A stretch of 64,000 nucleotides of DNA, from assembly GCF_019802345.1 (NCBI RefSeq), contig NZ_JAINDZ010000018.1:1-64000 (forward strand), in the 5' to 3' direction. Positions 9,036 through 18,690 of the stretch are shown here, in pieces. The translations under genes and the position numbers were made by a program. Every line of letters begins with the position of its first letter. Positions within the stretch are counted from its first letter, which is position 1. Source of the DNA: Methylosinus sp. Sm6 (GTDB lineage Bacteria > Pseudomonadota > Alphaproteobacteria > Rhizobiales > Beijerinckiaceae). Below the pieces are notes generated by a model. That model was not told the origin of the DNA. It ran no database searches and saw nothing but the letters and a program-made list of their open reading frames with translations.

Positions 9036-9103
9036 TCGCGCCCCGGCCGGCGTGCGAGCGCCAATTGCCGTCGAGCGGGGCTCGCTTCGTCGAACAATGC
9101 CCC

Positions 9104-9134
9104 AAAAGAAGAACGGCGCCCGTGGGCGCCGTTC
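9104..9134 (-). terminator. Rho-independent terminator of glnK-amtB
   Basis: On the minus strand, 30 bases after the amtB stop, GAACGGCGCC pairs perfectly with GGCGCCGTTC over a 4-base loop, followed by TTCTTTT. Confidence 0.85.
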
Positions 9135-9163
9135 GCGGTCTTGCGCGGGTGGGCGGCTTTGGA

Positions 9164-10660
9164 TCAGTAGTTGTAGGCGCGCTCGCCGTGTTCGGCGATG
9201 TCGAGCCCTTCGCGCTCCTGATCCGGGGCGACGCGCAGACCGATGATCACGTCGACGAGCTTGAAGAGGATCGCCGAGCCGACGCCCGAGTAGAGGATCG
9301 TCGCGCCGACGGCGGTCGCCTGCGAGATCATCTGCTGGGCCATGTCGTATTTGCCGGCGAAATTCTCGCCGATGTTGGTGTAGTCGACGACGCCTGTGCC
9401 GCCGAGGTCGGGGCTCACCAGAATGCCGGTGGCCAGAGCGCCGGTGATGCCGCCGATGGCGTGCACGCCGAACACGTCGAGCGAGTCGTCATAGCCGAAG
9501 AAGTTCTTCACCTTGGAGACGAAGAACAGGCTGATCGGCGAGACGATCAGGCCGAGCACGATCGAGCCGATCGGGCCGGCGAAGCCGGAGGCCGGCGTCA
9601 CCGCGACGAGACCGGCGACCGCGCCCGAGATGAGGCCGAGCAGCGAGGGCTTGCCCTTGAGCGCCCATTCGGTCAGCAGCCAGGAGAGGCCCGCCGCGGC
9701 GGTCGCCACCATGGTGTTGACGAAGGCGAGCGCCGTCGTGCCATTGGCCTCGAGGTTGGAGCCGGCGTTGAAGCCGAACCAGCCGACCCACAGCAGCGAG
9801 GCGCCGACCATGGACAGCGTCAGCGAGTGGGGCGGCAGGGCCTCCTTGCCATAGCCGATGCGCTTGCCGATGATCAACGCGCCGACGAAGCCGGCGATGC
9901 CGGCGTTGATGTGGACGACGGTGCCGCCGGCGAAGTCCAGCGCGCCCGTGCCGTGCATCCAGGGCGCGAGGCCGCCGGCGATCCAGCCGACCGAAGCCAT
10001 GATGGCGTCGATATCGCCCTGCGCGGCCGCCTTCGCCTCTTCCGTTCCGGCGCCGGCGAGCTTGGTGGCCGCGTCGACCAGCGCGTTCGGATCGGCGACG
10101 CCCCACACCCAATGCGCGATCGGGAAGTAGATGATGGTCACCCAGAGGAGGACGAAGACGAAGGCCGCCGAGAATTTGATGCGCTCGGCGAAGGCGCCGA
10201 TGATCAGCGCCGGCGTGATCATGGCGAAGGTCATCTGGAACACGAAATAGGCGTATTCCGGAATCACGACGCCGGGCGTGAAGGTCGGCACGTTGGACGA
10301 GGCGTCGACGCCCTTGAGGAACAGCTTGTTGATTCCGCCGATGTAGTTATTCAGCGAGCCGCCGTCGCCGAAGGCCAGCGAATAGCCGTAGAACGTCCAC
10401 AGCACGCCGACGAGCGAGACGATGGCGAAGGTCTGCGTCAGCACCGACAGCGCGTTCTTCGAGCGCACGAGGCCGCCATAGAACAGCGCGAGGCCGGGAA
10501 TCGACATCATCAGCACGAGCAGGGAAGAGACCAGCATCCAAGCGGTGTCGCCGGGCTTGGGAGTGGGAGCGTCGCCTGCGAAGGCGGGCTCGGCGGCGAC
10601 GATCGCGAGGCCGATGAGTGTCGAAGCCGCGGACAGGCTTCGAGGCAGACGAAGTCTCAT
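9164..10660 (-). CDS. amtB: Ammonium transporter AmtB
   Basis: 498-residue Amt-family channel with an N-terminal signal-like segment (to about residue 28) and about eleven membrane spans. Family landmarks include GDTAWMLVSSLLVLMMSIPG, FYGGLVRSKN, WGVADPNA, GGTVVHINAG (pore histidine region), GWFGFNAGS and DVFGVHAIGG (second pore histidine). It conducts ammonium into the cell and is gated by GlnK. AGGAG lies 7 bases before the ATG. It follows glnK by 31 bases in one operon, the classic nitrogen-limitation pair. Confidence 0.96.
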   Translation of the reverse strand: MRLRLPRSLSAASTLIGLAIVAAEPAFAGDAPTPKPGDTAWMLVSSLLVLMMSIPGLALFYGGLVRSKNALSVLTQTFAIVSLVGVLWTFYGYSLAFGDGGSLNNYIGGINKLFLKGVDASSNVPTFTPGVVIPEYAYFVFQMTFAMITPALIIGAFAERIKFSAAFVFVLLWVTIIYFPIAHWVWGVADPNALVDAATKLAGAGTEEAKAAAQGDIDAIMASVGWIAGGLAPWMHGTGALDFAGGTVVHINAGIAGFVGALIIGKRIGYGKEALPPHSLTLSMVGASLLWVGWFGFNAGSNLEANGTTALAFVNTMVATAAAGLSWLLTEWALKGKPSLLGLISGAVAGLVAVTPASGFAGPIGSIVLGLIVSPISLFFVSKVKNFFGYDDSLDVFGVHAIGGITGALATGILVSPDLGGTGVVDYTNIGENFAGKYDMAQQMISQATAVGATILYSGVGSAILFKLVDVIIGLRVAPDQEREGLDIAEHGERAYNY

Positions 10661-10691
10661 TGGGAACTCCTGGTGATTTTTCGTGAGAATG

Positions 10692-11039
<348 letters not shown>

Positions 11040-11141
11040 CTATGTTTTTTGACCTTCATGGCGAGTGACGGAGCGTCGAGGACGACGGCGTCTACGCGGG
11101 CGATGGCCTGAACGAGCACCGTCGTGCTCACGGCCCCGGCC

Positions 11142-11157
11142 TTCAAATGGCGTGCCA
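11142..11157 (-). promoter_or_regulatory. Candidate sigma-54 promoter, glnK
   Basis: Minus strand reads TGGCACGCCATTTGAA: a perfect -24 element (TGGCACG) with correct spacing to TTGA, where consensus is TTGC. The -12 mismatch is a real weakness. The transcript start would lie about 100 bases before the glnK ATG. Confidence 0.4.
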
Positions 11158-11242
11158 GAGAGGAGAAGCTGCGCCCGTGGCGGCGCGTCGCAGGGCTATG
11201 GCGGCGAAACTGCGCGGGGTCGCGCGCTCGGTTCCGTCTCCA

Positions 11243-11258
11243 CGCAATGGCGTGGCCT
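11243..11258 (-). promoter_or_regulatory. Second candidate sigma-54 promoter, glnK
   Basis: Minus strand reads AGGCCACGCCATTGCG: the invariant GG and TTGC are correctly spaced, but the -24 element is degraded. It is an alternative or additional start for glnK-amtB. Confidence 0.3.
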
Positions 11259-11343
11259 CGATGTCGGCGGCAAATGATGCGACGACGCCGGATGGGCGCC
11301 CGGAATCGTGCAGCCGGCGCCCAGCCGATAAGCACATCGGGGC

Positions 11344-12234
11344 TCAGCTCCGCGCCGGACGCTCTCGAATAAGCCCTTCCTGCGCGACCGACGCGACGAG
11401 TCGGCCATCCTGCGCGTAGACGAGGCCGCGCGTCAGCGCGCGCGCGCCGGCCGAGGTCGGACTGTCCTGCGCATAGAGCAGCCATTCGTCGGCGCGGAAC
11501 GGGCGATGGAACCAGACGGCGTGATCGAGGCTCGCCACCTGCAGATCGCGCTCGAAGATCGAGCGGCCGTGAACGACCAGCGCCGCATTGAGCAGCGTCA
11601 TGTCCGACAGATAGGCGAGCACGCTGCGATGCGTGGCGTCGTCGTCCGGCAGCGCGCCCACCACGCGGAACCAGATGAATTGTTGTGCAGGCGCTTGCGG
11701 TGTGTTCGAAAAATAGGCGTTCGCATCGGCGAAACGAATGTCGACGGCCGCCGTCCGCGCGATGCACTCCGCGGCCATGGGCGGCAGGAAGGATGCGAAG
11801 CGCTCGGCCAGCGCGCTCGTCGTCGGCAGGCTCTCGGGCGGCGGCGCCGCCGGCGCCGGAAAGGCATGCTCGAGACCCGGCTCGACGATCTGGAACGACG
11901 CCTCCAGCGAGAAGATGGCGCGCTCCTTCTGGGTCGCGACGACGCGCCGCGTCGTGAAGCTCGCCCCGTCGCGCACGCGCTCGACCGTGTAGTCGATCGG
12001 CGCGGCGGCGTCGCCGGCGAGAATGAAATAGGCATGCAGCGAATGCGCGAGACGCTCGCGCGGGGTCGTGCGCTGCGCCGCGACGAGCGCCTGTCCCACC
12101 GCCTGACCGCCATAGACGCGCCCCGTCGCCCAAGGGCTGCGGCCGCGGAAACGATCCTCGCCGATCTCCTCGAGATCGAGGACCTGGAGCAGCGCGCTCG
12201 GCGCGCGCGGCTCATCGGGCGCGGCGGCGCTCAA
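11344..12234 (-). CDS. tesB: Acyl-CoA thioesterase II
   Basis: 296-residue double-hotdog thioesterase of the TesB type. Typical sequence includes [18 protein letters not shown] (about 38-55), [11 protein letters not shown] (about 66-76) and, near the C-terminus, [17 protein letters not shown] and [19 protein letters not shown]. It hydrolyses medium and long acyl-CoAs. The start appears to be TTG at 12234, overlapping the Trm112-like stop (TTGA); no ATG fits. It is the last gene of the minus-strand housekeeping run. Confidence 0.93.
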   Translation of the reverse strand: MSAAAPDEPRAPSALLQVLDLEEIGEDRFRGRSPWATGRVYGGQAVGQALVAAQRTTPRERLAHSLHAYFILAGDAAAPIDYTVERVRDGASFTTRRVVATQKERAIFSLEASFQIVEPGLEHAFPAPAAPPPESLPTTSALAERFASFLPPMAAECIARTAAVDIRFADANAYFSNTPQAPAQQFIWFRVVGALPDDDATHRSVLAYLSDMTLLNAALVVHGRSIFERDLQVASLDHAVWFHRPFRADEWLLYAQDSPTSAGARALTRGLVYAQDGRLVASVAQEGLIRERPARS

Positions 12235-12461
12235 TCGATCCGCCGCGCTTCTTCCGGCAGCATGATGGGGATGCCGTCGCGGATCGGATAGGCGAGGCGC
12301 GCCGGGCGCGAGATCAGCTCCTGCCGCGCCGCGTCATATTCGAGCGTCGACTTGGTCAAGGGGCAGACGAGAATTTCGAGCAGGCGGGGATCGACCTTCG
12401 TCGCCTCCGGCGCGGGCGCCTCCTCGGCGGGCTCGCCTTGCTTGTCTGCGTCGTCGGTCAT
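12231..12461 (-). CDS. Trm112-family small protein
   Basis: 76 residues. After a 25-residue acidic/Pro-rich leader, [20 protein letters not shown] and [19 protein letters not shown] match the bacterial Trm112/YcaR family. In eukaryotes and archaea Trm112 activates methyltransferases; the bacterial proteins often lack the full zinc-cysteine set, as here (one Cys), and their role is unsettled. The ATG at 12461 is preferred over the longer frame. The stop overlaps the tesB start by four bases. Confidence 0.85.
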   Translation of the reverse strand: MTDDADKQGEPAEEAPAPEATKVDPRLLEILVCPLTKSTLEYDAARQELISRPARLAYPIRDGIPIMLPEEARRID

Positions 12462-12507
12462 AGCGATTGCTCTCCTGCTGCGGCGAAGCGCTCTCGCGCG
12501 CGGCCCC

Positions 12508-13176
12508 TCAGTGGAAGTGGGGCGGCTCGTCGCTGTTCTGCGCGAGGTCGAGCTCGGCCAGAGCGACCAGCATCTCGGCGCGAGATTTGAGGTCGATCGC
12601 CTCGAGCAGCGCCTGCTTCTCATCGGCGCCGAACGGGCTCATCATCGCCAGCGCATTGACCAACGCCTCATTGGGCGCCGCGTCGATGCTCGTCCAGTCG
12701 ACTTCGAGCTTGGACCCATCGGCGAATTCGCGCAACATGCGGATCATACCGGAGCGATCCACGTCGTTCTCGCCTGCGCCCGGCTCGAGATCGAGGAGAA
12801 AACGCTCGTAGCTGACGCGGCAATTGCGATAGGCGAGCGTCGCCGGCAGCTCCTCGACGATGTCGAATCGGGAGATCCCCGTGAGCGAGATCAAATAGCG
12901 GCCGTCGCCCGTCTCGAGGAAGCGCGTGATGCGTCCGGCGCAGCCGATCCGGTGCAGAGCGGGCGCGGCGTCATGCTCGTCGTGACCGGGCAGGGGCTGG
13001 ATCATGCCGATGATGCGCTGCGAGGCGATGGCGTCGTCGACCATGGCGAGATAGCGCGGCTCGAAAATATTGAGCGGCAGCTCGCCGCGCGGCAGCAGCA
13101 GCGCGCGCGTCAGCGGAAACACCGGAAGGATGTCCGGCAATGCGCTCGCATCTCTATAGGGACGGTTGACGCTCAT
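12508..13176 (-). CDS. LON substrate-binding-domain protein
   Basis: 222 residues, consisting of the Lon N-terminal substrate-binding domain alone: [34 protein letters not shown], and later [20 protein letters not shown]. No ATPase or protease domain follows. Such stand-alone proteins are widespread in Rhizobiales and of unproven function. It lies 38 bases after the thioredoxin-TPR gene and 46 before the Trm112-like gene, probably co-transcribed. Confidence 0.88.
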   Translation of the reverse strand: MSVNRPYRDASALPDILPVFPLTRALLLPRGELPLNIFEPRYLAMVDDAIASQRIIGMIQPLPGHDEHDAAPALHRIGCAGRITRFLETGDGRYLISLTGISRFDIVEELPATLAYRNCRVSYERFLLDLEPGAGENDVDRSGMIRMLREFADGSKLEVDWTSIDAAPNEALVNALAMMSPFGADEKQALLEAIDLKSRAEMLVALAELDLAQNSDEPPHFH

Positions 13177-13214
13177 TTCGGCCGCGCAGCGTTCGACGCC
13201 ACTCCTTCAGGTCG

Positions 13215-14102
13215 TCAGGAGAACAACAGCGACGACAGGCGTCGCCTGGCGCCGATGGTCGCCTTGTCGAGCGGACCCCAGGCGTCGAAAAATTGTATGA
13301 GCTGCTTGCGCGCCCCATCGTCGCTCCAACTACGGTCCTTGCGGATGATGTCAAGGAGCGCCGTCGCCGCTTCGTCGCGCTTGCCCTTGGCGTTGAGCGC
13401 CAGAGCGAGGTCGAAGCGCGCCTGCAGATCGTCCGGATCGAAGGCGATGCGCCGGCGCAATTCGTCGACCTCGTCGAGTTCGGAGGCGCGCAGCGCATTC
13501 TCGAGCGCCGCCGCCGCGGCCGCGACATTGGCGTCGGCGAGCAGATCCGCGGGAAGCCCTTCGAGCAGCGCCTGTGCCTCTGCGAGACGGTCCTGCTCGA
13601 CGAGGAGCCGAGCGAGCTCCGCCGCGGCCTTGACGAGAGGCGGATCGCGCGAGACGAGCTCGGTCAGAATGGCCTCGGCTCCCGCGAAATCGCCCTCGCC
13701 GATCAGCGTTTCGGCGGCGAGAAAGGCGTCTTCGCCCTCGTCCTGAAGCGGCCCGACGAGCCGCTCGATGAAGCCGCGCAGCTGATTCTCGGGCAAGGCG
13801 CCGACAAATCCGTCGGCCGGCCGGCCGCGCACGAAGGCGACGACCGCCGGGATCGACTTGATTCCGAGCTGGCCGGCGATCTCCGGATGGTCGTCGATGT
13901 TCATTTTGACGAGTTTCACTCTGCCGCCGGCCGCCTTGACCACGCGTTCCAGCGTCGGCGCGAGCTGCTTGCAAGGGCCGCACCAGGGGGCCCAGAAGTC
14001 GACCAGCACCGGCTGGCGGAGCGAGGGCTCCATCACATCGGCGCGAAACCCTTCCGTGGTGGTCTCCTGCGCGCCGCCCGCTGCGAATGTTTCCGTCGCC
14101 AT
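13215..14102 (-). CDS. Thioredoxin-TPR co-chaperone (CnoX/YbbN family)
   Basis: 295 residues. A thioredoxin domain (about 18-125) with the full redox motif WAPWCGPCKQL is followed by a TPR-like region (about 135-290, Ala/Leu/Glu-rich). This layout is that of CnoX (YbbN), which holds unfolded proteins for GroEL/DnaK. The E. coli protein lacks the CxxC pair, whereas this one keeps it, as in Caulobacter-type members, so it may also reduce disulphides. It is located 31 bases after trmB. Confidence 0.88.
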   Translation of the reverse strand: MATETFAAGGAQETTTEGFRADVMEPSLRQPVLVDFWAPWCGPCKQLAPTLERVVKAAGGRVKLVKMNIDDHPEIAGQLGIKSIPAVVAFVRGRPADGFVGALPENQLRGFIERLVGPLQDEGEDAFLAAETLIGEGDFAGAEAILTELVSRDPPLVKAAAELARLLVEQDRLAEAQALLEGLPADLLADANVAAAAAALENALRASELDEVDELRRRIAFDPDDLQARFDLALALNAKGKRDEAATALLDIIRKDRSWSDDGARKQLIQFFDAWGPLDKATIGARRRLSSLLFS

Positions 14103-14133
14103 TTTAGCGCATCTCCCGCCAAGACCCGCGTCC

Positions 14134-14904
14134 TCAACATCTCGGGAACGTCAGATAGACCGGTTTGCGGCCGGCCGCCATCGCTTTCGCCTCGTATTTC
14201 GTCTGCGTCCAACCGTCCCAGGGCGCGAGCCAGTCCTGCGCCGTCGCGGCGCGCCATTCGAAATCGGGCGAGGCGCGAAGGCGCGCCAGCGTCCAGCCCG
14301 CATAATCGTCTATGTCGGTCGCAAAGCGCAATTGCGCGCCCGGCGTCATGACGCGGGCGAGCTTGGCGAGATTTTCCGGCGAGACCAGGCGACGCTTGCG
14401 GTGCCGTCGCTTCGGCCAAGGATCGGGGTAGAAGAGATAGACGCGCGCGAGGCAGGCGTCGGGCAGCCAGTCGACGACGTCGATCGCATCGCCCTGGTGG
14501 AGGCGAATATTGCCGAGCCCTTGCGCCGCGATGCGCGCCAGCAGCCGGGCCATGCCATTGACGAAAGGCTCGCAGCCGATGAAGCCGACGTCCCTGTTCC
14601 GCGCGGCCGTCGCGATCAGATGCTCGCCGCCGCCGAAGCCGATCTCGAGCCGCGTCTCGCGCACGGGAGCGGCGAACAGCACGCGCGCGTCCACCGGCGC
14701 TGCGAGATCGAGCAGCAGCTTCGGCAGGAGCTCGTCGAGAAGGCGGGCCTGGCCGGGCCGCAGCGACTTGCCTTTGCTGCGGCCGTAGAGCCGGCGCGGC
14801 CCGAACTCCTCGCCCGCCGCCGGCTCCTCGTTCTGTTGCGCCCTCGGCTCTCCGCTCAGGAGAAATGCGCCTTCAGCGCGTCGGCGAGGTCGGTCTTTTC
14901 CCAT
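14134..14904 (-). CDS. trmB: tRNA (guanine-N7-)-methyltransferase TrmB
   Basis: 256 residues. The SAM-binding motif is [11 protein letters not shown], followed by [10 protein letters not shown], then [19 protein letters not shown], the family signature, and [12 protein letters not shown]. It methylates G46 in the variable loop of many tRNAs. The assigned ATG overlaps the metK coding region by 49 bases; no in-frame ATG or GTG lies beyond the metK stop before the conserved region, so the overlap is probably real. metK (SAM supply) next to trmB (SAM use) is conserved in rhizobia. Confidence 0.93.
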   Translation of the reverse strand: MGKDRPRRRAEGAFLLSGEPRAQQNEEPAAGEEFGPRRLYGRSKGKSLRPGQARLLDELLPKLLLDLAAPVDARVLFAAPVRETRLEIGFGGGEHLIATAARNRDVGFIGCEPFVNGMARLLARIAAQGLGNIRLHQGDAIDVVDWLPDACLARVYLFYPDPWPKRRHRKRRLVSPENLAKLARVMTPGAQLRFATDIDDYAGWTLARLRASPDFEWRAATAQDWLAPWDGWTQTKYEAKAMAAGRKPVYLTFPRC

Positions 14905-16052
14905 GAGAAGCCGCCGTCCGCATCCGGCGTGCGGCCGAAGTGGCCATAGGCGGAGGTGCGGGCGTAGATCGGCCGATTGAGCTGGAGATGCTCCCTGATG
15001 CCGCGCGGCGACAGGCGCATGATCTGCGGCAGCACCGCTTCGAGCTTGTCCTCCGGGACCTGTCCCGTGCCGTGCAGATCGACATAGATCGACAGCGGCT
15101 CGGCGACGCCGATCGCGTAGGACAGCTGCAGGGTCGCGCGGTCGGCGAGGCCGGCGGCGACGATGTTCTTGGCCAGATAGCGGGCCGCATAGGCCGCGGA
15201 ACGGTCGACCTTGGTCGGATCCTTGCCCGAGAAGGCGCCGCCGCCATGCGGCGCCGCCCCGCCGTAGGTGTCGACGATGATCTTGCGGCCGGTGAGGCCG
15301 GCGTCGCCGTCCGGACCGCCGATATGGAACTTGCCGGTCGGGTTGACGTGCCAGACCGTCTCCCGCGTCACCCAGCCCGAAGGCAGCGCCTCGAGGATAT
15401 AGGGCTCGGCGATTCGGCGGATGTCCTGGGGCGTCAGGCTCTCGTCGACATGCTGATGCGACAGCACGATCTGCGTCGCCTCGACCGGCTTGCCGTTCTC
15501 GTAACGCAGCGTCACCTGGCTCTTGGCGTCCGGGCCGAGGCCCTTCTCCTTGCCGGAATGGCGCGCATGGGCCAGCTTCTCGAGGATCTTATGGGCGTAA
15601 TAGAGCGGCGCCGGCATGAGGTCCGGCGTCTCGCGCACGGCGTAGCCGAACATGATGCCCTGGTCGCCCGCGCCCTCGTCCTTATTGCCGGCGGCGTCGA
15701 CGCCCTGGGCGATGTCGGCCGATTGGGCGTGCAGCAGCACCTCGACGTCGGCGCGCTGCCAGTGGAAGCCGTCCTGCTCATAGCCGATCGCGTGAATGGC
15801 CTTGCGGGCCGCGTCGACGATCTGCTCCTTGGGGATGGCCGGGCCGCGCACCTCGCCCGCGATCACGACGCGGTTGGTGGTGGAGAGCGTCTCGGCCGCG
15901 ACGCGGATCAGGTAAGGATCGACGCCGAATTTCGCGCCCTCGCGAAAGAACAGATCGACGATCTCGTCGGAAATGCGGTCGCAAACCTTATCGGGATGAC
16001 CCTCTGAAACCGACTCGCTCGTGAAAAGGTAGTTTTGTCGCGTCACGTTCAT
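14856..16052 (-). CDS. metK: S-adenosylmethionine synthetase
   Basis: 398-residue MetK, making SAM from methionine and ATP. Signatures are [20 protein letters not shown] at the N-terminus, [12 protein letters not shown] (about 129-140) and [20 protein letters not shown] (about 271-290). The ATG at 16052 has GGAG directly touching it, which is too close; GTG two codons later (16046) has the same GGAG at 6 bases and gives TRQNYLF, so it may be the true start. A sigma-70-like promoter is seen at 16114-16141. Confidence 0.95.
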   Translation of the reverse strand: MNVTRQNYLFTSESVSEGHPDKVCDRISDEIVDLFFREGAKFGVDPYLIRVAAETLSTTNRVVIAGEVRGPAIPKEQIVDAARKAIHAIGYEQDGFHWQRADVEVLLHAQSADIAQGVDAAGNKDEGAGDQGIMFGYAVRETPDLMPAPLYYAHKILEKLAHARHSGKEKGLGPDAKSQVTLRYENGKPVEATQIVLSHQHVDESLTPQDIRRIAEPYILEALPSGWVTRETVWHVNPTGKFHIGGPDGDAGLTGRKIIVDTYGGAAPHGGGAFSGKDPTKVDRSAAYAARYLAKNIVAAGLADRATLQLSYAIGVAEPLSIYVDLHGTGQVPEDKLEAVLPQIMRLSPRGIREHLQLNRPIYARTSAYGHFGRTPDADGGFSWEKTDLADALKAHFS

Positions 16053-16113
16053 CTCCGTCTGCGCGTGGCGCCATCCTCGGACATCGCGCCTCGGGCCATC
16101 GCGGTCTGGTAGA

Positions 16114-16141
16114 TCAGTACAGGCGGCGGCGCGCTCGTCAA
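16114..16141 (-). promoter_or_regulatory. Candidate sigma-70 promoter of metK
   Basis: Minus strand: TTGACG (16141-16136), 16-base gap, TACTGA (16119-16114), about 60 bases before the metK start. No SAM riboswitch fold was convincing here. Confidence 0.4.
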
Positions 16142-16185
16142 GGCGCCCATTTGGCGGATGGGAGCGCCGCTTACACCCGGATGGG

Positions 16186-16641
16186 CTATTTCGGGGAGTC
16201 TTCGCCCCGCGCGGGAGCGCCGTCGTCGGTCTGGTCGGCGAGAGTGGTGATGAGGTCGATCACCCGCTTGCGGACCTTGGGGTCCTTGATGCGGGCGAAG
16301 GCGCGGTTGAGATGGAGTCCCTCGGCCGTGGAGAGGAACTCGACGACATATTGCGACGAGGATTCCTCGGCGAAGCCGTCGCCTGTGGCGTCGACCGTCG
16401 GGGCGCCTTCGAAGAAAAACGAGGGCGGGACGTTCAGCGTCTTCGAAATCTGCTGCAGCCGGCTGGCGCCGATGCGATTGGTGCCCTTTTCGTATTTCTG
16501 CACCTGTTGAAACGTCAATCCGAGCGCTTCGCCGAGCTTCTCCTGACTCATTTTCATCAAGACGCGCTGCATGCGCACGCGGCTTCCGACATGCCGGTCT
16601 ATCGGATCGGGCGCCTTCTTCACTGCGTTTGATCTCCTCAT
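16186..16641 (-). CDS. XRE-family regulator (PhrR/PraR-like)
   Basis: 151 residues from the chosen ATG, which gives the rhizobial-type beginning [20 protein letters not shown] Cro/C1 helix-turn-helix spans about 20-75 ([20 protein letters not shown], then [12 protein letters not shown]). The C-terminal half ends in a helical segment ([18 protein letters not shown]). It resembles the rhizobial PhrR/PraR repressors, whose gene also sits between lnt and metK. Targets here are unknown. The upstream extension of the frame to 16713 lacks family similarity. Confidence 0.82.
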   Translation of the reverse strand: MRRSNAVKKAPDPIDRHVGSRVRMQRVLMKMSQEKLGEALGLTFQQVQKYEKGTNRIGASRLQQISKTLNVPPSFFFEGAPTVDATGDGFAEESSSQYVVEFLSTAEGLHLNRAFARIKDPKVRKRVIDLITTLADQTDDGAPARGEDSPK

Positions 16642-16748
16642 GCCCAATGCCGTCGAGCCGGGGCCGGACGGAATCGAATTGCCATACGACAGCCGGTCAC
16701 GCCCGCGCGCCACAGCCGCAGGACCGCATTAAGCACCCGCTCCAGCTG

Positions 16749-18416
16749 TCAAGTCAAACCCGCAAAGCCGCGAAACCGCCCGAGAGCTGCAAAAATTATT
16801 GTGAAGAACCAAAGTGTTGAAGTCCAGAGAAAAGGATGGAGGGCAAAGGGCGGGGGGGTCGCCGGCTTCGGCAGCCGGCCGTCGACGACGGCTTCGACTC
16901 CGAGTGGCAGACGCTCGAGAATTCGCCCATAGGGGTCGACGATGGCGGAGATCCCGGTGTTGGCCACGCGCGCCAGCGGCAGGCCCTCCTCGATCGCGCG
17001 CAGGCGCGCCTGGGCGAAATGCTGATAGGGCCCGCTGGTGGCGCCGAACCAGCCGTCATTGGTGAGGTTGAGCAGCCATTGCGGCCGCTCCGGCCCGTCG
17101 GGCTCGACCGTCTCGCCGGGGAAGATCGCCTCATAGCAGACGAGCGGCGCGGCGAGCGGCAGGCCGGGCGCGCGCAGGCGCCGCGGGCCCGCGCCGGCGT
17201 CCCATATTCCCGGCACGAGATGGGTGGCGCCGAGCGGGCCGAGGAGGCCGACGAGCGGCAGATATTCGCCGAAGGGCACGAGATGAATTTTGTCATAGGC
17301 GGCGACGATGCGGCCGCGCTGCAGGGCGAGGATGGCGTTGTAGATCTTGGTCCGGCGCTTCCCGCCCGGCGCGTCCTCGACCCGCGCGTCCTCGACCCGC
17401 GCGGCGCCGGTCAGCAGCGTCGCCTCGCCCATGGTCGCGGCGATGCGCGCCATCGCCTGCGGCTCGCGCGAGAGGATGAAGGGAAAGGCCGATTCCGGCC
17501 AGATCACATGCGTCACGTCGGCGACGCCGGAATGGCCCGGGGCGATGGCCCTGTCGGTAAGCTCGAGATAGCGGCGCAGGATCTCCGCGCCGTTCTCCGG
17601 CTTGAATTTGGCGTCCTGCGGCAGCGCCGGCTGCATCAGCCGCAGGCGCACGCCCTCGACGAAGCCGCCCTCGCTCCGCGCGAGGCGCAGCGCCCCATAG
17701 GCGCCCATGGCGGCGAGCAGGATCAGCGCCGCGACGATTGCCGGCGTCAGGCGTCTGCGTCCGCCATCGGCGAGGGTGGCGGGCGCGGCGAACACGATCA
17801 TGGCGAGGATGTCGAGTCCATGCAGGCCGACGAGCGAGGCGGTCTGGTCGAGCGCGGGGACGCCCGCCAGCGCCATGCCGAAATCATTCCAGGGAAAGCC
17901 GGTCATCATGTGGCCGCGCAGCCATTCGGAGGCGGAAAGCCCCGCCGCCAGCGCGAAGACGCGCAGCGAGCCCGGCGACCACAGCAGCCGGGCGAGGGCG
18001 AAGCCGAGCGCCGTGAAACAGGCGAGGCCGGCCGGCACGCCGACGACGGCGAGCGGCAGCGCCCAGGCGAATTGATCGGCCTGCACCAGCAGGGCCGAGC
18101 CGAGCCACCAGAGGCCGGCGAGGAAATAGCCGAAGCCGAGCCACCAGCCCGCTCCCGCCGCCGACGCCATCGAGCCGCGGGCAAAGGACAAGGCGCCCGC
18201 GCCGCTCGTCGCCGCCCCGTCCAGCAGCCAGACGGCGACGCACATCGGGACGACCATCGCCGGCGCGAAATCGATCGGCGCGAGGGCGAGCGCTCCACAG
18301 GCGCCGGCGAGACAGGCGATCGCCCTCCGCGTCCAGCCTTCCGCGAGAATGATCCGCTGGGGAATAGTGAGGGCGGGCTCGGCGCCCGCGCCCTTGGTGA
18401 TCGAAGCTTGCGCCAT
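16749..18416 (-). CDS. lnt: Apolipoprotein N-acyltransferase
   Basis: 555-residue inner-membrane enzyme that adds the third acyl chain to lipoproteins. About seven N-terminal membrane spans precede a periplasmic nitrilase-fold domain with the Glu-Lys-Cys triad: Glu in WPESAFPF, Lys in YDKIHLVPFGEYLP, Cys in VCYEAIFPG. A last membrane span (about 525-548) follows. It heads the lnt-XRE-metK-trmB order known from rhizobia. Confidence 0.95.
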   Translation of the reverse strand: MAQASITKGAGAEPALTIPQRIILAEGWTRRAIACLAGACGALALAPIDFAPAMVVPMCVAVWLLDGAATSGAGALSFARGSMASAAGAGWWLGFGYFLAGLWWLGSALLVQADQFAWALPLAVVGVPAGLACFTALGFALARLLWSPGSLRVFALAAGLSASEWLRGHMMTGFPWNDFGMALAGVPALDQTASLVGLHGLDILAMIVFAAPATLADGGRRRLTPAIVAALILLAAMGAYGALRLARSEGGFVEGVRLRLMQPALPQDAKFKPENGAEILRRYLELTDRAIAPGHSGVADVTHVIWPESAFPFILSREPQAMARIAATMGEATLLTGAARVEDARVEDAPGGKRRTKIYNAILALQRGRIVAAYDKIHLVPFGEYLPLVGLLGPLGATHLVPGIWDAGAGPRRLRAPGLPLAAPLVCYEAIFPGETVEPDGPERPQWLLNLTNDGWFGATSGPYQHFAQARLRAIEEGLPLARVANTGISAIVDPYGRILERLPLGVEAVVDGRLPKPATPPPFALHPFLWTSTLWFFTIIFAALGRFRGFAGLT

Positions 18417-18506
18417 GGAGTCCTGCTCGATTCGAAGCCGCGCGATCCTAGCCGCTCCGACAGCCGAGCCCTAGTGGTCTGCGTCATCGATGTCGATGGG
18501 CTTCGA

Positions 18507-18569
18507 GAGCGAGCCCGAAGGCTCGCGGTCCAGGGGCCGCGCTTGGTCCGTGAGCCTTCGGGCTCGCCC
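18507..18569. repeat. Dispersed palindrome family copy 2
   Basis: Arms 18507-18532 and 18544-18569 are reverse complements with three mismatches; core GCGAGCCCGAAGGCTCGCGGTCC, clearly the same design as the copy at 8969. It lies in the 270-base gene-free gap between lnt and the DUF5765 gene. Confidence 0.75.
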
Positions 18570-18580
18570 TTTCACCCCTG

Positions 18581-18599
18581 TCAAATCGGCTGAATCACG
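18581..18599. repeat. 19-base motif shared with 40238-40256
   Basis: TCAAATCGGCTGAATCACG occurs here beside palindrome copy 2, and in exact reverse complement beside the copy at 40255. It appears to be a companion part of the repeat element. Confidence 0.7.
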
Positions 18600-18601
18600 C
18601 C

Positions 18602-18690
18602 ACTAGAGCGCTTTCCGATCGAAAGGAATCGTTCGATCGATCAGAATTTGCTCAAAAGAAAGAAGGCCAGAGCGTCATCTGATCGCTCAG
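18602..18690. repeat. Rhizobiales-type dispersed intergenic repeat
   Basis: The segment AGAGCGCTTTCCGATC, then GGAATCG and GATCAGAATTTGCTC, matches a repeat I recognise from many Rhizobiales intergenic regions. It contains GATCGATC palindromic parts and abuts the 3' end of the DUF5765 gene. Confidence 0.5.

Noticed and set aside
11114-11129. NtrC binding site near glnK
   Set aside because: GAGCAC-CGTC-GTGCTC is palindromic but its central spacing is too short for the NtrC consensus.
16053-16185. SAM riboswitch in the metK leader
   Set aside because: I could not find the conserved core or pseudoknot of any SAM riboswitch class; only a sigma-70-like promoter is reported.
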